Shown here: positions 25,343-36,316 of the stretch, one piece after another
Layout of the letters: every line of letters starts with the position of its first letter
Numbering within the stretch: the first letter of the stretch is position 1
The notes under the pieces: generated by a model
What the model saw: only the letters and a program-made list of their open reading frames with translations
Databases searched by the model: none
What the model was told of the DNA's origin: nothing
Made by a program: the position numbers and the translations under genes
Assembly (NCBI RefSeq): GCF_001571325.1
Contig: NZ_BCTO01000019.1
Span: 1 to 64,000, forward strand
Direction of reading: 5' to 3'
Length of the DNA stretch: 64,000 nt
Source of the DNA: Delftia tsuruhatensis NBRC 16741
GTDB lineage: Bacteria; Pseudomonadota; Gammaproteobacteria; Burkholderiales; Burkholderiaceae_C

Positions 25343-25478
25343 GCTGTGCCTGTGGTGTGCTTTGTCGTTTGTATTTCTCGGCCGGAGCGGCCCGGCAGAC
25401 ATCTTGCCGTGCCGCGCGCTGCCATCGGCCGTGCGCGCCTGCCTGCACGCCCCTCGGGGCCCAGGTCGGGGAGCTGGC

Positions 25479-26093
25479 CTACAGCGCCCAGCCCAGCTCG
25501 CGCAACAGCGCCGCCGTCTCGAACAGCGGCAGGCCCATGATGCCCGAGTAGCTGCCTTGCAGCCACTGCACATGGGCCGCCGCACGGCCCTGTATGCCAT
25601 AGGCACCGGCCTTGCCCATGGGCTCGCCCGAGGCCACGTAGGCATCGATCTGCTGAGCGCTCATGGCCGCAAAGCGAACCCGGGAGACCGACAGCGCAGC
25701 CAGGCGCCGCGCGCCATGCTGTATGGCCACGGCTGTCAGCACCTCATGCTCTCGGCCGGCAAGCCCCGTCAGCATGCGGCGTGCATTGTCGGCATCGGCG
25801 GGCTTGCCCAGAATGCGGCCGTCGAGCGCCACCGTGGTGTCCGAGCAGAGCACGGGAGCGGCAGCCAGCGCACGGCGCGCGTGGCGGGCCACGGCAGCGT
25901 CGAGCTTGAGTGCGGTCACGCGCTGCACGTAGTCGCGCGCTGCCTCGCCGGCCAGCTCGGCTTCCATGGCCTCGGCATCTTCGGCGATGTCGCCATCCGC
26001 ATTGGGCAGCAAAAGCTCATGGGCCACGCCCAGCTGCTCCAGCAGTTGGCGGCGGCGGGGGCTTTGGGAGGCTAGGTAGATGAAGGGCGGCAT
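25479..26093 (-). CDS. maf: Maf-family nucleoside triphosphate pyrophosphatase
   Basis: A 204-residue housecleaning pyrophosphatase. Family motifs are [15 protein letters not shown] at the N-terminus, [15 protein letters not shown] in the centre and [13 protein letters not shown] with [11 protein letters not shown] near the C-terminus. The S-D-T motif and general pattern suggest the YhdE (dTTP/UTP) branch. It lies between rlmH and rng, all leftward, a conserved order in the group. A 104-base gap with a dispersed hairpin separates it from rlmH. Confidence 0.92.
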   Translation of the reverse strand: MPPFIYLASQSPRRRQLLEQLGVAHELLLPNADGDIAEDAEAMEAELAGEAARDYVQRVTALKLDAAVARHARRALAAAPVLCSDTTVALDGRILGKPADADNARRMLTGLAGREHEVLTAVAIQHGARRLAALSVSRVRFAAMSAQQIDAYVASGEPMGKAGAYGIQGRAAAHVQWLQGSYSGIMGLPLFETAALLRELGWAL

Positions 26094-26109
26094 GATGAAA
26101 ATGAGAAAT

Positions 26110-26159
26110 GCCTTCAGCCCTTTGTATCAAAGCGCCGAAGGCTATCAAAATCATAGTAT
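26110..26159. repeat. Dispersed hairpin repeat, copy between rlmH and maf
   Basis: GCCTTC (26110-26115) pairs with GAAGGC (26137-26142) and an inner CTTTG/CAAAG stem adds to the fold. Next to it, 26141-26159 matches 27623-27641 at 15 of 19 bases. The pattern resembles short repeats I associate with Comamonadaceae intergenic regions; that association is recalled and untested. Confidence 0.45.
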
Positions 26160-26197
26160 CACGAGATCTTCCGATCCGCATGACACCGCCGCTGCCG

Positions 26198-26665
26198 CTA
26201 TTCCCGGTGGTAGGGATGGCCGGCGTTGACCGACCAGGCACGGTACAGCTGCTCGATAAGGAGCACCCGCACCATGGCATGCGGCAGGGTCAGGTCCGAC
26301 AGGCGTATGCGCTCGTGTGCGGCCTGCCTGAAGGCGGGGTCCAGACCGTCCGGGCCTCCGATGATGAGGGCCACGTCATCGCCCTCCAGCTGCCAGCCCT
26401 GCAGGCGCTGGGCCAGGGCCTTGGTCGTCAGATTGGTGCCGCGCTCATCGAGCACGACGATGCGCGTGCCGCGCGGAATGGCGGCCTCGATGCGCTTGCG
26501 CTCGGCCGCGTACAGGGTCTCGACCGTCTTGGAGCCGCGTGGCTCCGTCTTGACGGCCTTGAGCTCCACCTTGAGTTCCGGAGGAAAACGCTTGGCGTAG
26601 TCGTCGTAGGCTGTCTGCGCCCAGTCGGGCACATGCTGGCCCACGGCCACGATCAACAGCTTCAT
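26198..26665 (-). CDS. rlmH: 23S rRNA pseudouridine-1915 N3-methyltransferase
   Basis: A 155-residue SPOUT methyltransferase of normal length. It starts [15 protein letters not shown] and has the SAM-binding knot signature [14 protein letters not shown]. The C-terminal segment [25 protein letters not shown] with terminal NAGHPYHRE is characteristic of RlmH. It methylates pseudouridine 1915 in helix 69 of 70S ribosomes. It follows rsfS by 21 bases in the same direction. Confidence 0.96.
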   Translation of the reverse strand: MKLLIVAVGQHVPDWAQTAYDDYAKRFPPELKVELKAVKTEPRGSKTVETLYAAERKRIEAAIPRGTRIVVLDERGTNLTTKALAQRLQGWQLEGDDVALIIGGPDGLDPAFRQAAHERIRLSDLTLPHAMVRVLLIEQLYRAWSVNAGHPYHRE

Positions 26666-26686
26666 GCAGCGTCAGCCCTGAACCGC

Positions 26687-27454
26687 TCAGGCCTTGGCGC
26701 GGGGAGCGCGCTTGGCTGCCGGCTTGGCGACAGGCTTGGCAGCGGCGCCAGCCTTGGCCTTGGCGGGGGCGCGGTTGACCACCACGGTCTTGATGGCCTT
26801 GGGCGCCGCCGTCTTGCCGGCCGGCGACTTGGCTGCGGCCGACTTCACAGCAGCCGACTTTGCGGCGGCCGGCTTTGCCGCTGCGGAACGGGGTGCAGCG
26901 GCCTTGGCAGGGGCCGCCTTCTTGGCAGCGGGCTTCTTGGCGGCGGCGGAGGCTGCGCCAGAAGCGGCCTTCTTGGCTGCAGGCTTGGCAGCGGTTGCCG
27001 CCGCCTTCTTGGTTGCAGCCTTCTTGGCCTTTTCTTCCGCCTTGTCGGTGGCAGCCGAGCGCGTGGGCTTGGGAGCGCCCAGCTTCAGGCGCACAGGCGT
27101 CTCGCCCCAGATCTCTTCCAGGCGGTAGTACTGGCGGATGGCCGGCTGCATGACATGGACCACGGCCTGGCCGCAGTCCACGATGATCCACTCGCCGTTT
27201 TCTTCGCCTTCCTGGCGCGGCACGGGGAACCCGGCCTGCTTGACGGCGTCGCGCACGCTGGAGGCCAGCGCCTTGGTCTGGCGGTTGGAGGTGCCCGCAG
27301 CCACGATCACGCGCTCGAACAGCGGCGAGAGCTTTTCGGTATTGAAGACCTGGATGTCTTGGGCCTTGACGTTTTCGAGGCCGTCAACAATGGCGCGTTG
27401 CAGCTTGGTCACGTCGCGCTTGGCTGCGGAATCCGATTTGGTGGAAGTGGTCAT
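26687..27454 (-). CDS. rsfS: Ribosomal silencing factor RsfS with a long Lys/Ala tail
   Basis: A 255-residue protein whose first ~127 residues form the RsfS/Iojap domain (DIQVFNTEKLSPLFERVIVAA, WIIVDCGQAVVHVMQP, YRLEEIWG). RsfS binds ribosomal protein uL14 and blocks subunit joining in starvation. The remaining ~128 residues are an extreme Lys/Ala/Pro repeat region (for example KKAATKKAAATAAKPAAKK) resembling histone H1 or AlgP-type tails. Usual family members are roughly 105-140 residues. The tail is read in the same frame and could bind RNA or DNA non-specifically. nadD, the common upstream neighbour, is not in the adjacent interval. Confidence 0.92.
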   Translation of the reverse strand: MTTSTKSDSAAKRDVTKLQRAIVDGLENVKAQDIQVFNTEKLSPLFERVIVAAGTSNRQTKALASSVRDAVKQAGFPVPRQEGEENGEWIIVDCGQAVVHVMQPAIRQYYRLEEIWGETPVRLKLGAPKPTRSAATDKAEEKAKKAATKKAAATAAKPAAKKAASGAASAAAKKPAAKKAAPAKAAAPRSAAAKPAAAKSAAVKSAAAKSPAGKTAAPKAIKTVVVNRAPAKAKAGAAAKPVAKPAAKRAPRAKA

Positions 27455-27622
27455 CAGGCGGTGATCAATGGAATAGGAATGGGATCAATATAGCGCGAGC
27501 GCCGTGCGGCCCGTAGAGGGCTGGGCTGTAGCGGCGCTCCAAAATGCATGGAGTTCGCCCACAGATCGCCGGAAGATTTCGCGCCGAAGAAAGTGGAGAA
27601 CGCAGCCAACGCTGCGCCTCAA

Positions 27623-27641
27623 GCTATTGAAATTATAGTTT
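27623..27641. repeat. Short dispersed repeat in the hemF-rsfS interval
   Basis: Nineteen bases starting GCTATTGAAATTATAG match 26141-26159 at 15 positions. The copy lies in the 249-base interval 27455-27703, which holds no convincing gene and no nadD remnant that I can see. Confidence 0.4.
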
Positions 27642-27703
27642 TGCCGCCTATTCCCTTGCACGCGCGGATTTCGCCACGCCGCTCGGGAGGGCGGCTCTCG
27701 GGC

Positions 27704-28678
27704 TCAAAGCCAGTCGCGGGGCACCAGGAATTGCTCCAGCAAAGCGCGCTCGGGGGTGCCGGGCGCGTCCTCGCGCTGGTAGCTCCAGCTCGCATGCGGT
27801 GGCATGGACAGCAAGATGGACTCCGTACGCCCGCCGGACTGCAGGCCGAAGTGCGTGCCCCGGTCCCAGACCAGGTTGAACTCCACATAGCGGCCGCGGC
27901 GGTAGCGCTGGAAATCGACCTGCTGCTGCCCGTAGTCCATGGCCTGGCGGCGCTCGACGATGGGAAGGTAGGACTCCAGAAAGGCATCGCCCACCGAACG
28001 CAGCATGTCGAAACTGCGCGCCTGGCCCAGTTCCGAGAAGTCGTCGAAGAAGATGCCGCCGATGCCGCGCTGCTCGTTGCGGTGCTTCAGGCGGAAGTAC
28101 TCGTCGCACCAGGTCTTGAAGCGCGGGTAGAGCGTGTCGCCAAAAGGCGCCAGCGCATCGCGGCAGACGCGGTGAAAGTGCTGTGCATCTTCCTCGAAGC
28201 CGTAGACCGGCGTCAGGTCCATGCCGCCGCCGAACCAGCAGGTGGGTTCGTTGCCCGGCTGCCCTGCCGCACCTGAGCCGGCCGCACCTGAGCCGGCTGC
28301 AATCATTCGCACATTCATGTGCACCGTAGGCACAAAAGGATTGCGCGGATGGAAGACCAGGGACACGCCCATGGCCTCGAACGGCGCACCGGCCAGCTCA
28401 GGCCGGTGCTGCGTGGCCGAGGGCGGCAGCTGCGGCCCGCGCACATGCGAGAAGCCGCAGCCCGCGCGCTCGAACACGCGGCCGCCTTCCATGATGCGGG
28501 TGATGCCATCGCCCTGCAGGCGCTCGCCGGGGCCCTTGCTCCAGGCGTCGGACAGAAAGCGTGCACCGCCCTCGCCTTCCACCTGTTCCAGCGCCTGCGT
28601 GATGCGGGCCTGCAGGCCCGTCAGGTACTCGCGCACCTGGGCCACGGGCAGCGCCTGCCCGGTCGATTGCTCTGCCAT
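27704..28678 (-). CDS. hemF: Oxygen-dependent coproporphyrinogen III oxidase
   Basis: A 324-residue heme biosynthesis enzyme converting coproporphyrinogen III to protoporphyrinogen IX with O2. Family motifs include [13 protein letters not shown], the [14 protein letters not shown] signature, [10 protein letters not shown] and [31 protein letters not shown] small Gly/Ser/Ala insertion ([17 protein letters not shown]) precedes the WFGGG motif. It is encoded by a 15-base tandem duplication. The start lies four bases after the purD stop, so yebC-purD-hemF look cotranscribed. Confidence 0.95.
   Translation of the reverse strand: MAEQSTGQALPVAQVREYLTGLQARITQALEQVEGEGGARFLSDAWSKGPGERLQGDGITRIMEGGRVFERAGCGFSHVRGPQLPPSATQHRPELAGAPFEAMGVSLVFHPRNPFVPTVHMNVRMIAAGSGAAGSGAAGQPGNEPTCWFGGGMDLTPVYGFEEDAQHFHRVCRDALAPFGDTLYPRFKTWCDEYFRLKHRNEQRGIGGIFFDDFSELGQARSFDMLRSVGDAFLESYLPIVERRQAMDYGQQQVDFQRYRRGRYVEFNLVWDRGTHFGLQSGGRTESILLSMPPHASWSYQREDAPGTPERALLEQFLVPRDWL
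28266..28295. repeat. Perfect 15-bp tandem duplication inside hemF
   Basis: GCCGCACCTGAGCCG occurs twice back to back (28266-28280 and 28281-28295), followed by a degenerate start of a third unit. Because the unit is in frame it adds five residues (Gly/Ser/Ala) per copy in a loop before the WFGGG motif. Confidence 0.8.
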
Positions 28679-28682
28679 GGAC

Positions 28683-29966
28683 TCAGTTCTTCACGGCACG
28701 GAAGCCGATGTCGCGGCGGTACTGGGCACCATCGAAATGGATGCCGCGCGCCACGTCATAGACCTTTTGCTGGGCCTGCTTGACGCTGTCGGCCAGCACG
28801 GTGACGCACAGTACGCGGCCACCGCTGGTGACGGGAACGCCATCCTTGAGCTGGGTGCCGGCATGGAAGACCATGGCATCGGCGGCGTCCTGCGGCAGCC
28901 CGCTGATGGCATCGCCCTTGCGCGGGTCCTCGGGGTAGCCTGCTGCGGCCATGACCACGCCCAGCGCCGTGCGGCGGTCCCATTGCAGCTCGACCTGGTC
29001 GAGCTTGGCATCGGTGGCCGCCAGCATGACGTCCACCAGATCGCTCTTGAGACGCATCATGATGGGCTGGGTCTCGGGGTCGCCCATGCGGCAGTTGAAC
29101 TCCAGCGTCTTGGGATGGCCGGATGCATCGATCATCAGGCCCGCATACAGGAAGCCGGTGTAGGGAATGCCGTCCTTTTCCATGCCGCGGATGGTCGGCA
29201 GGATGATCTCGCGCATGGCGCGGGCATGCACGTCGGCCGTGACCACGGGCGCGGGCGAGTAGGCGCCCATGCCGCCCGTGTTCGGGCCCTGGTCGCCGTC
29301 CTTCAGGCGCTTGTGGTCCTGGCTGGTCGCCAGGGCCAGGACGTTCTTGCCGTCGCACAGCACGATGAAGCTGGCTTCCTCGCCGGCGAGGAATTCCTCG
29401 ATCACCACGCGGGCACCGCCGTCGTTGTGGGCCACGCCGTACTTGTTGTCCACGAGCATGAAGTCCACGGCGTCGTGGGCTTCCTGCAGCGTTGTCGCAA
29501 CGACCACGCCCTTGCCTGCGGCCAAGCCATCGGCCTTGACCACGATGGGCGCACCCAGGCGATCCACATAGGCGTGGGCAGCAACCGGGTCGGTGAAAGT
29601 CTCGTAGAGCGCCGTGGGGATGCCGTGGCGCGCCATGAAGTCCTTGGAAAACGCCTTGGAGCTTTCCAGCTGGGCGGCCGCCTTGGAGGGGCCGAAGATG
29701 CGTAGGCCATGGGCACGGAACTCATCGACCACGCCGGCCGCCAAAGGCGCCTCGGGGCCGACCACGGTCAGCGCGACCTTCTCGGCCTGCGCCCACTCGC
29801 GCAGCGCCTGCGGGTCGGTGATGTTGAGGTTCTCCACCTTGCCGCCGGCCAGGCCCGTGCCACCGTTGCCGGGGGCCACATAGACCTTGGTCGATTTCGG
29901 CGATTCAGCCAGTTTCCACGCCAGGGCGTGCTCGCGGCCTCCGCCACCAATCACAAGAATTTTCAT
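28683..29966 (-). CDS. purD: Phosphoribosylamine-glycine ligase
   Basis: A 427-residue ATP-grasp enzyme that joins 5-phosphoribosylamine and glycine in purine synthesis. It begins [20 protein letters not shown] and carries GTGLAGGK, the ATP-grasp elements [17 protein letters not shown] and [17 protein letters not shown], and the conserved [20 protein letters not shown]. Its start overlaps the yebC stop as ATGA, and hemF follows after four bases. Confidence 0.96.
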   Translation of the reverse strand: MKILVIGGGGREHALAWKLAESPKSTKVYVAPGNGGTGLAGGKVENLNITDPQALREWAQAEKVALTVVGPEAPLAAGVVDEFRAHGLRIFGPSKAAAQLESSKAFSKDFMARHGIPTALYETFTDPVAAHAYVDRLGAPIVVKADGLAAGKGVVVATTLQEAHDAVDFMLVDNKYGVAHNDGGARVVIEEFLAGEEASFIVLCDGKNVLALATSQDHKRLKDGDQGPNTGGMGAYSPAPVVTADVHARAMREIILPTIRGMEKDGIPYTGFLYAGLMIDASGHPKTLEFNCRMGDPETQPIMMRLKSDLVDVMLAATDAKLDQVELQWDRRTALGVVMAAAGYPEDPRKGDAISGLPQDAADAMVFHAGTQLKDGVPVTSGGRVLCVTVLADSVKQAQQKVYDVARGIHFDGAQYRRDIGFRAVKN

Positions 29967-30682
29967 AGTTCAGCGTTGTGGTAGACGTCCTGTACGTCAT
30001 CCAGGTCTTCGATCATGTCCAGCAGCTTTTGCATGCGGGCTGCGTCATCGCCTTGCAGGGCGATGGTGTTTTCCGGGCGCATGGTGACTTCAGCCACCTC
30101 CGGCGTCAGGCCCTTGGCCTGCAGCGCGTCGCGCACGGTTTCGAACTCTGCGGGTGCGGTCAGCACCTCGATGGCCCCCTCATCATCGGTGATCACGTCC
30201 TCGGCACCGGCCTCCAGCGCCACTTCCATGATCTGGTCCTCGTCGCTTCCGGGAGCGAAGATCAGTTGTCCGACATGCTTGAACTGGAAGGACACGGAAC
30301 CCTCCGTGCCCATGTTGCCACCGTACTTGCTGAAGGCATGACGCACATCCGCCACAGTGCGCACGCGATTGTCGGTCATGGTGTCCACGATGATCGCCGC
30401 TCCGCCAATGCCGTAGCCTTCGTAGCGGATTTCCTCGTAGGTCACGCCTTCGAGATTGCCCGTGGCCTTGTCGATGTTGCGCTTGATGTTGTCGGCCGGC
30501 ATGTTGGCCGCCTTGGCCTTTTCCACCGCCAGGCGCAGGCGCGGGTTGGCGCTGAGATCGCCCCCTCCCGTGCGTGCCGCCACCATGATTTCACGGATGA
30601 TGCGAGTCCAGACCTTGCCGCGCTTTTCGTCCTGGCGGCCTTTGCGGTGCTGGATATTGGCCCATTTACTGTGTCCTGCCAC
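29963..30682 (-). CDS. yebC: YebC/PmpR family protein (canonical)
   Basis: A 239-residue protein opening with the canonical [18 protein letters not shown] and containing FEGYG-type [20 protein letters not shown] and [16 protein letters not shown]. YebC proteins act as regulators and, by recent work, as translation factors easing polyproline stalling. It is the first gene of a leftward run with purD (ATGA overlap) and hemF. A second, more divergent copy lies at 34177-34878. Confidence 0.94.
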   Translation of the reverse strand: MAGHSKWANIQHRKGRQDEKRGKVWTRIIREIMVAARTGGGDLSANPRLRLAVEKAKAANMPADNIKRNIDKATGNLEGVTYEEIRYEGYGIGGAAIIVDTMTDNRVRTVADVRHAFSKYGGNMGTEGSVSFQFKHVGQLIFAPGSDEDQIMEVALEAGAEDVITDDEGAIEVLTAPAEFETVRDALQAKGLTPEVAEVTMRPENTIALQGDDAARMQKLLDMIEDLDDVQDVYHNAEL

Positions 30683-30760
30683 AGGCTGTCCTTTGATATT
30701 GATTTAACCTTGCGGCTGGGATTTTACTTTTGACCGCATGCTCCCCCGAGGAAACCCGAA

Positions 30761-32284
<1,524 letters not shown>

Positions 32285-32328
32285 AGCGCTGGCGCACCGG
32301 CACTGCGCCGCATCAAACACCATAGCAC

Positions 32329-32353
32329 CCAGCCGTTGCCATGCAACGGCTGG
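32329..32353 (+). terminator. Hairpin terminator candidate after yjgR
   Basis: An 11-bp perfect stem, CCAGCCGTTGC (32329-32339) with GCAACGGCTGG (32343-32353), closes on a three-base loop. The T tract is poor (CGCATTT), so termination may be partial or Rho-assisted. Confidence 0.5.
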
Positions 32354-32431
32354 CGCATTTCAGGGCGCTGAAAGCCTGCGCATGCGGCTATGATCGAAAC
32401 CGCCTCCATCCACTTTGCGGAACCGCACGCC

Positions 32432-33409
32432 ATGACGACGAACAGCCCTCCCTCGCTGCCCACCTATGACGACGTTGCCGCCGCAGCCGGCCGGCTGGAG
32501 GGCGTGGCCCACCGCACCCCCATACTGCGCAGCCGCACCGCCGACGAGCTGCTGGGCGCCCAGCTGTTCTTCAAGTGCGAGAACCTGCAGCGCACGGGTG
32601 CCTTCAAGATACGCGGCGCCTACAACGCGCTGTCGCAGTTCACGCCCGAGCAGCGCAAGCGCGGCGCCCTGGCCTTCTCTTCGGGCAACCATGCCCAGGC
32701 CGTGGCCCTGGCCGCGCAGATGCTGGACATGCCCGCGCTCATCGTCATGCCCGAGGATGCGCCTGCCTCCAAGATGGCGGCCACCCGCTCCTACGGCGCC
32801 CAGGTCGTGACCTATGACCGCTTCACCGAGGACCGCGAAGCCATCTCCCGGCGCCTGGCCGACGAGCGCGGCATGACGCTGATCCCGCCGTTCAACCACC
32901 GCGACGTGATTGCCGGCCAGGGCACGGCGGCCAAGGAATTGTTCGAGGAGGTGCCCGATCTGGACTACCTGTTCGTCTGCCTGGGCGGCGGCGGCCTGCT
33001 GTCGGGCAGCCTGCTGGCAGCCGGACAGCTCTCCCCGCGCTGCAAGGTCTATGGCGTCGAGCCCCAGGCCGGCGACGATGCCCGCCAGTCGCTGCGCGCA
33101 GGCCGGATCGTGCAGATTCCCACGCCCCACACCATTGCCGACGGCGCGCAGACCCAGTCCATCGGCGATATCACATTCGCCATCATCCGCGAGCATGTCG
33201 AAGATATCCTGGCCGTGGCGGACGAGCATCTGGTGCAGGCCATGCGCTTTTACGCGGAACGCAAGAAAATCGTGGTCGAACCCACGGGTGCGCTCTCGCT
33301 GGCGGGCGCCCTGCATGGCGGGGTTGCGCTGTCGGGCGCACGCGTGGGCATTCTCATCAGCGGCGGCAATGTGGACCTGGCGCGCTACGCGCGCTTTCTG
33401 CACGACTGA
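32432..33409 (+). CDS. Threonine/serine dehydratase (TdcB-like, PLP)
   Basis: A 325-residue fold-type II PLP enzyme without the C-terminal ACT regulatory domain of IlvA, so of the short catabolic type. The cofactor Lys59 is in [14 protein letters not shown], the phosphate loop in [10 protein letters not shown], and the [13 protein letters not shown] segment is conserved. It would deaminate threonine to 2-oxobutyrate, or serine to pyruvate; a racemase or hydroxyaspartate dehydratase activity cannot be excluded. The start at 32432 is chosen over the upstream ATG at 32390. A strong terminator follows. Confidence 0.87.
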   Translation: MTTNSPPSLPTYDDVAAAAGRLEGVAHRTPILRSRTADELLGAQLFFKCENLQRTGAFKIRGAYNALSQFTPEQRKRGALAFSSGNHAQAVALAAQMLDMPALIVMPEDAPASKMAATRSYGAQVVTYDRFTEDREAISRRLADERGMTLIPPFNHRDVIAGQGTAAKELFEEVPDLDYLFVCLGGGGLLSGSLLAAGQLSPRCKVYGVEPQAGDDARQSLRAGRIVQIPTPHTIADGAQTQSIGDITFAIIREHVEDILAVADEHLVQAMRFYAERKKIVVEPTGALSLAGALHGGVALSGARVGILISGGNVDLARYARFLHD

Positions 33410-33419
33410 ACCGACCCCT

Positions 33420-33452
33420 GGCGCCGGCCCCAAAATACCGGCGCCCTTTTTT
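33420..33452 (+). terminator. Rho-independent terminator after the dehydratase gene
   Basis: GGCGCCGG (33420-33427) pairs with CCGGCGCC (33438-33445) around a ten-base loop, followed by six T at 33447-33452. It separates the dehydratase from upp, whose start is 14 bases downstream. Confidence 0.85.
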
Positions 33453-33465
33453 CCAGAAGAAAACC

Positions 33466-34095
33466 ATGAGTACTCTGCACCTGATCGACCACCCGCTGGT
33501 CCAACACAAGCTCACGCTGATGCGCCGCAAGGAAGCCAGCACCAACAGCTTCCGCCGCATGCTGGGCGAGCTGTCCACGCTGATGGCCTACGAGATCACG
33601 CGTGACATGCCGCTGCAGGACATCGAGATCGAGACCCCGCTGGAGACCATGACCGGCAAGGTCATCGACGGCAAGAAGCTGGTGCTGGTGTCCATCCTGC
33701 GCGCCGGCAACGGTTTCCTCGACGGCATGCTCAACGTCGTGCCCGGCGCGCGCATCGGCCACATCGGCCTGTACCGCGACCCCGAGACGCTGCAGCCCGT
33801 CGAGTACTACTTCAAAATGCCCTCCGAGATGGAAGAGCGCGACGTGCTGGTCGTCGATCCCATGCTGGCCACGGGCAATTCGGCCGCCGCCGCCGTGGCG
33901 CGCCTGAAGCAGCTGAACCCGAAGTCCATCAAGTTCATGTGCCTGCTGGCCGCGCCCGAAGGCGTGGCCACCATGCAGAAGGCCCATCCCGACGTGGACA
34001 TCTACACGGCCGCCGTGGACCGCCAGCTGGACGCCCACGGCTACATCCTGCCGGGCCTGGGCGACGCGGGCGACCGAATCTTCGGCACCAAGTGA
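33466..34095 (+). CDS. upp: Uracil phosphoribosyltransferase
   Basis: A 209-residue pyrimidine salvage enzyme making UMP from uracil and PRPP. It starts [20 protein letters not shown] and has the PRPP-binding loop [16 protein letters not shown] and the uracil-binding C-terminal [16 protein letters not shown]. Length matches the family. A terminator lies immediately before the gene and a bidirectional one after it, so it appears to be a single-gene unit whose promoter must overlap the upstream terminator region. Confidence 0.97.
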   Translation: MSTLHLIDHPLVQHKLTLMRRKEASTNSFRRMLGELSTLMAYEITRDMPLQDIEIETPLETMTGKVIDGKKLVLVSILRAGNGFLDGMLNVVPGARIGHIGLYRDPETLQPVEYYFKMPSEMEERDVLVVDPMLATGNSAAAAVARLKQLNPKSIKFMCLLAAPEGVATMQKAHPDVDIYTAAVDRQLDAHGYILPGLGDAGDRIFGTK

Positions 34096-34124
34096 GCCGC
34101 CGGGCGCTGGGCGCCTGCACCCAC

Positions 34125-34153
34125 AAAAAAGCCGCACGATGTGCGGCTTTTTT
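34125..34153. terminator. Bidirectional terminator between upp and the second yebC
   Basis: AAAAAAGCCGCAC (34125-34137), loop GAT and GTGCGGCTTTTTT (34141-34153) form a perfect 13-bp stem with A/T tracts on both sides, serving the convergent upp (plus) and yebC-like (minus) genes. Confidence 0.92.
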
Positions 34154-34176
34154 GCTTGGCAGCGGGGACAGCGTCA

Positions 34177-34878
34177 TCAATCCACCAGGCCCGCGTAGAC
34201 GTTCTGCACGTCATCGTCGTTCTCGATGCCGGCCAGGAAGTCCTGCACTTCCTCCTGCTGCTCAGCCGACAGGCTGGCCATGCTGACCGGCGTCTTGGCC
34301 TTGTAGCCCAGCTTGGCCGACAGCACCTTGAAGCCCTGGGCCGGCAGCGCCTTGCTCACGGTATCGAGGTCGGTGGGGTCGGTGATGAACAGCGTCGTGC
34401 CCTCTTCCTCGCCGGGCTCGAAATCCTGTGCACCGGCCTCGATGGCGGCCAGTTCGGCATCGGCGCCGCCTTCGGGCTCGCCTTCGATCATGCCCACATG
34501 GTCGAAGTCCCAGGCCACGGCCGTCATCTGGCCCTTGCGGAAACACACGCGCATGTTGGGCGCCGTGCGGTTCACGTTGTCGGTCAGGCACTCGATCATC
34601 ACCGGCACGCGGTTGGGGCCGTAGCCTTCATAGACCACGCGCTCGTAGTTGACGGCATCGGCACCCACGCCCGAGCCCTTCTTGATGGCACGCTCGAGCG
34701 TGTCCTTGGGCATGGAGGCCTTGCGTGCGGCTTCCACCGCCATGCGCAGGCGCGAGTTGCCTGCCGGATCGGCGCCGGCGCGCGCCGCGACGATGATTTC
34801 CTTGACAAGCTTGCCAAACAGCTTTCCCTTGGCGTCGGCGACCAGCGCCTTGCCCTTTGCTTTCCATTGCGCGCCCAT
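34177..34878 (-). CDS. YebC-family protein, divergent paralogue (YeeN-like)
   Basis: A 233-residue YebC-family protein that lacks the canonical MAGHSKW start and opens [19 protein letters not shown]. It retains [50 protein letters not shown] and a C-terminal acidic segment. The difference in the N-terminal region, which in YebC contacts nucleic acid, suggests a specialised function beside the canonical copy at 29963-30682. It is transcribed leftward toward upp and ends at the shared terminator. Confidence 0.9.
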   Translation of the reverse strand: MGAQWKAKGKALVADAKGKLFGKLVKEIIVAARAGADPAGNSRLRMAVEAARKASMPKDTLERAIKKGSGVGADAVNYERVVYEGYGPNRVPVMIECLTDNVNRTAPNMRVCFRKGQMTAVAWDFDHVGMIEGEPEGGADAELAAIEAGAQDFEPGEEEGTTLFITDPTDLDTVSKALPAQGFKVLSAKLGYKAKTPVSMASLSAEQQEEVQDFLAGIENDDDVQNVYAGLVD

Positions 34879-34975
34879 GGCTGCTTTTCCCTTGCGGATT
34901 CTCTGGTGGGTAGGAGGCGCCGCCGCCCGCCCCCGCAGGGACCCGGCCCGGCGCCGAAAGAGCGCTGTTTATACA

Positions 34976-35003
34976 CCCGCGCAAGTGGCTGCGCGGGCTT
35001 TTT
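34976..35003 (+). terminator. Orphan rightward terminator in a divergent intergenic region
   Basis: CCCGCGCA (34976-34983) and TGCGCGGG (34990-34997) form an 8-bp stem followed by CTTTTT. It reads rightward, but no rightward gene lies upstream: the neighbours at 34878 (minus) and 35154 (plus) diverge. It may end a small RNA, act as an attenuator in the 5' leader of the next gene, or be a relic. Confidence 0.6.
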
Positions 35004-35153
35004 GCGCAGTGGTTGACAGGTCGCCGCAGGCTCTGGTGGCGTCGTGCATGATGCTGGCTTGTGCGAAGCCCCCTGCCTGCGCTGCACCGCCGCCGACGTC
35101 AACTGCGGTGCATCCGGCTTCCCGTCTTGTCCCCTCATCACAGGAGCATCGGC

Positions 35154-36296
35154 ATGCCGCCATCCCTATCCGCCGCCCTCGCCATCAGCACCCTGGGCCT
35201 GTCCGGCGCACTGTGGGCCGCCAGCCCCAACCTCTCCACAGAAATCGTCGCCGAAGGCCTGGAGCACCCCTGGGCCATGGCTTTCCTGCCGGATGGGCGC
35301 TACCTGGTGACCGAGCGGCCGGGCCGCATGCGCATCGTGCAGGGCGACGGAAGGCTGGGCGCTCCCCTGGCGGGCCTTCCGGCCGTGGAGGCCGCAGGCC
35401 AGGGCGGCCTGCTGGACGTGGTGCTGGACAGCGACTTCGCGCGCAACCGCCAGCTGTACTTCTGCTACTCCGAGCCCGGCAGCGGCGCCGACAGCGGCAA
35501 GAACAGCACGGCGCTGGCCAGCGCCCGGCTGTCCGACGATGCCAGCCGGCTGGAGCAGGTGAAAATGCTGTTCTCGCAGCGCCCCAGGTACGCTAGCGCA
35601 TTGCATTTCGGCTGCCGCATCGTGGAGCGTAGGGTGGACGGCAAGAGCGATGGCACGCTGTTCCTGGCGCTGGGCGAGCGCTCGCGCTACAAGGAAGAGG
35701 CCCAGAACCTGCAAAGCCACCTGGGCAAGATCGTGCGCATTGCCAAGGACGGCAGCGTACCCAGGGACAACCCCTTTGTCGGCCGCGCGGATGCCTGGCC
35801 CGAGATCTGGAGCTACGGCCACCGCAACGCCCAGGGCGCGGCGCTGGCGCCCGATGGCAGCCTGTGGATGCATGAGCACGGCCCGCAGGGCGGCGACGAG
35901 GTCAACCGGCCCGAGCCCGGCAAGAACTACGGCTGGCCCGCGATCACCTACGGCGAGAACTATGGCGGCGGCAAGATCGGCGCCGGCATCACGCGCAAGG
36001 AGGGCATGGAGCAGCCGCTGCACTACTGGGTGCCGTCGATCGCCCCCTCAGGCATGGCCTTTGTGACCAGTGACCGGTATGGGGCGCAATGGAAGGGATC
36101 GCTGGTCGTGGGCTCGCTCAAGTTCCAGCGGCTGGAGCGCCTGACGATCAGGTCCGGCAAGGTGACGGCCAGCGAGCAGGTGCTGCCGCGCCTGGGCCAG
36201 CGCGTGCGCGATGTGCGCCAGGGACCGGACGGCTGGCTTTACCTGCTGACGGACGCCCAGGGCGGGCAGTTGCTGCGCGTCACCGCCACGCCCTGA
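35154..36296 (+). CDS. PQQ-dependent soluble sugar dehydrogenase family protein
   Basis: A 380-residue secreted six-bladed propeller protein of the soluble glucose/aldose dehydrogenase (YliI/Asd) family. After a signal peptide (SAALAISTLGLSGALWA) come EIVAEGLEHPWAMAFLPDG, LVTERPGRMRI and the WMHEHGPQGGDEVNRPEPGKNYGWP region typical of PQQ-binding members. It would oxidise aldoses in the periplasm with PQQ. The ATG at 35154 is supported by AGGAG at 35142-35146. No pqq synthesis genes are in the window. Confidence 0.9.
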   Translation: MPPSLSAALAISTLGLSGALWAASPNLSTEIVAEGLEHPWAMAFLPDGRYLVTERPGRMRIVQGDGRLGAPLAGLPAVEAAGQGGLLDVVLDSDFARNRQLYFCYSEPGSGADSGKNSTALASARLSDDASRLEQVKMLFSQRPRYASALHFGCRIVERRVDGKSDGTLFLALGERSRYKEEAQNLQSHLGKIVRIAKDGSVPRDNPFVGRADAWPEIWSYGHRNAQGAALAPDGSLWMHEHGPQGGDEVNRPEPGKNYGWPAITYGENYGGGKIGAGITRKEGMEQPLHYWVPSIAPSGMAFVTSDRYGAQWKGSLVVGSLKFQRLERLTIRSGKVTASEQVLPRLGQRVRDVRQGPDGWLYLLTDAQGGQLLRVTATP

Positions 36297-36316
36297 GTCC
36301 CGTCACGCGCGGCGGC

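Noticed and set aside
35013-35018. TTGACA as a sigma-70 promoter for the sugar dehydrogenase gene
   Set aside because: No -10-like hexamer lies 16-18 bases downstream (the sequence there is GTGGCG), so the perfect -35 match alone is not enough.
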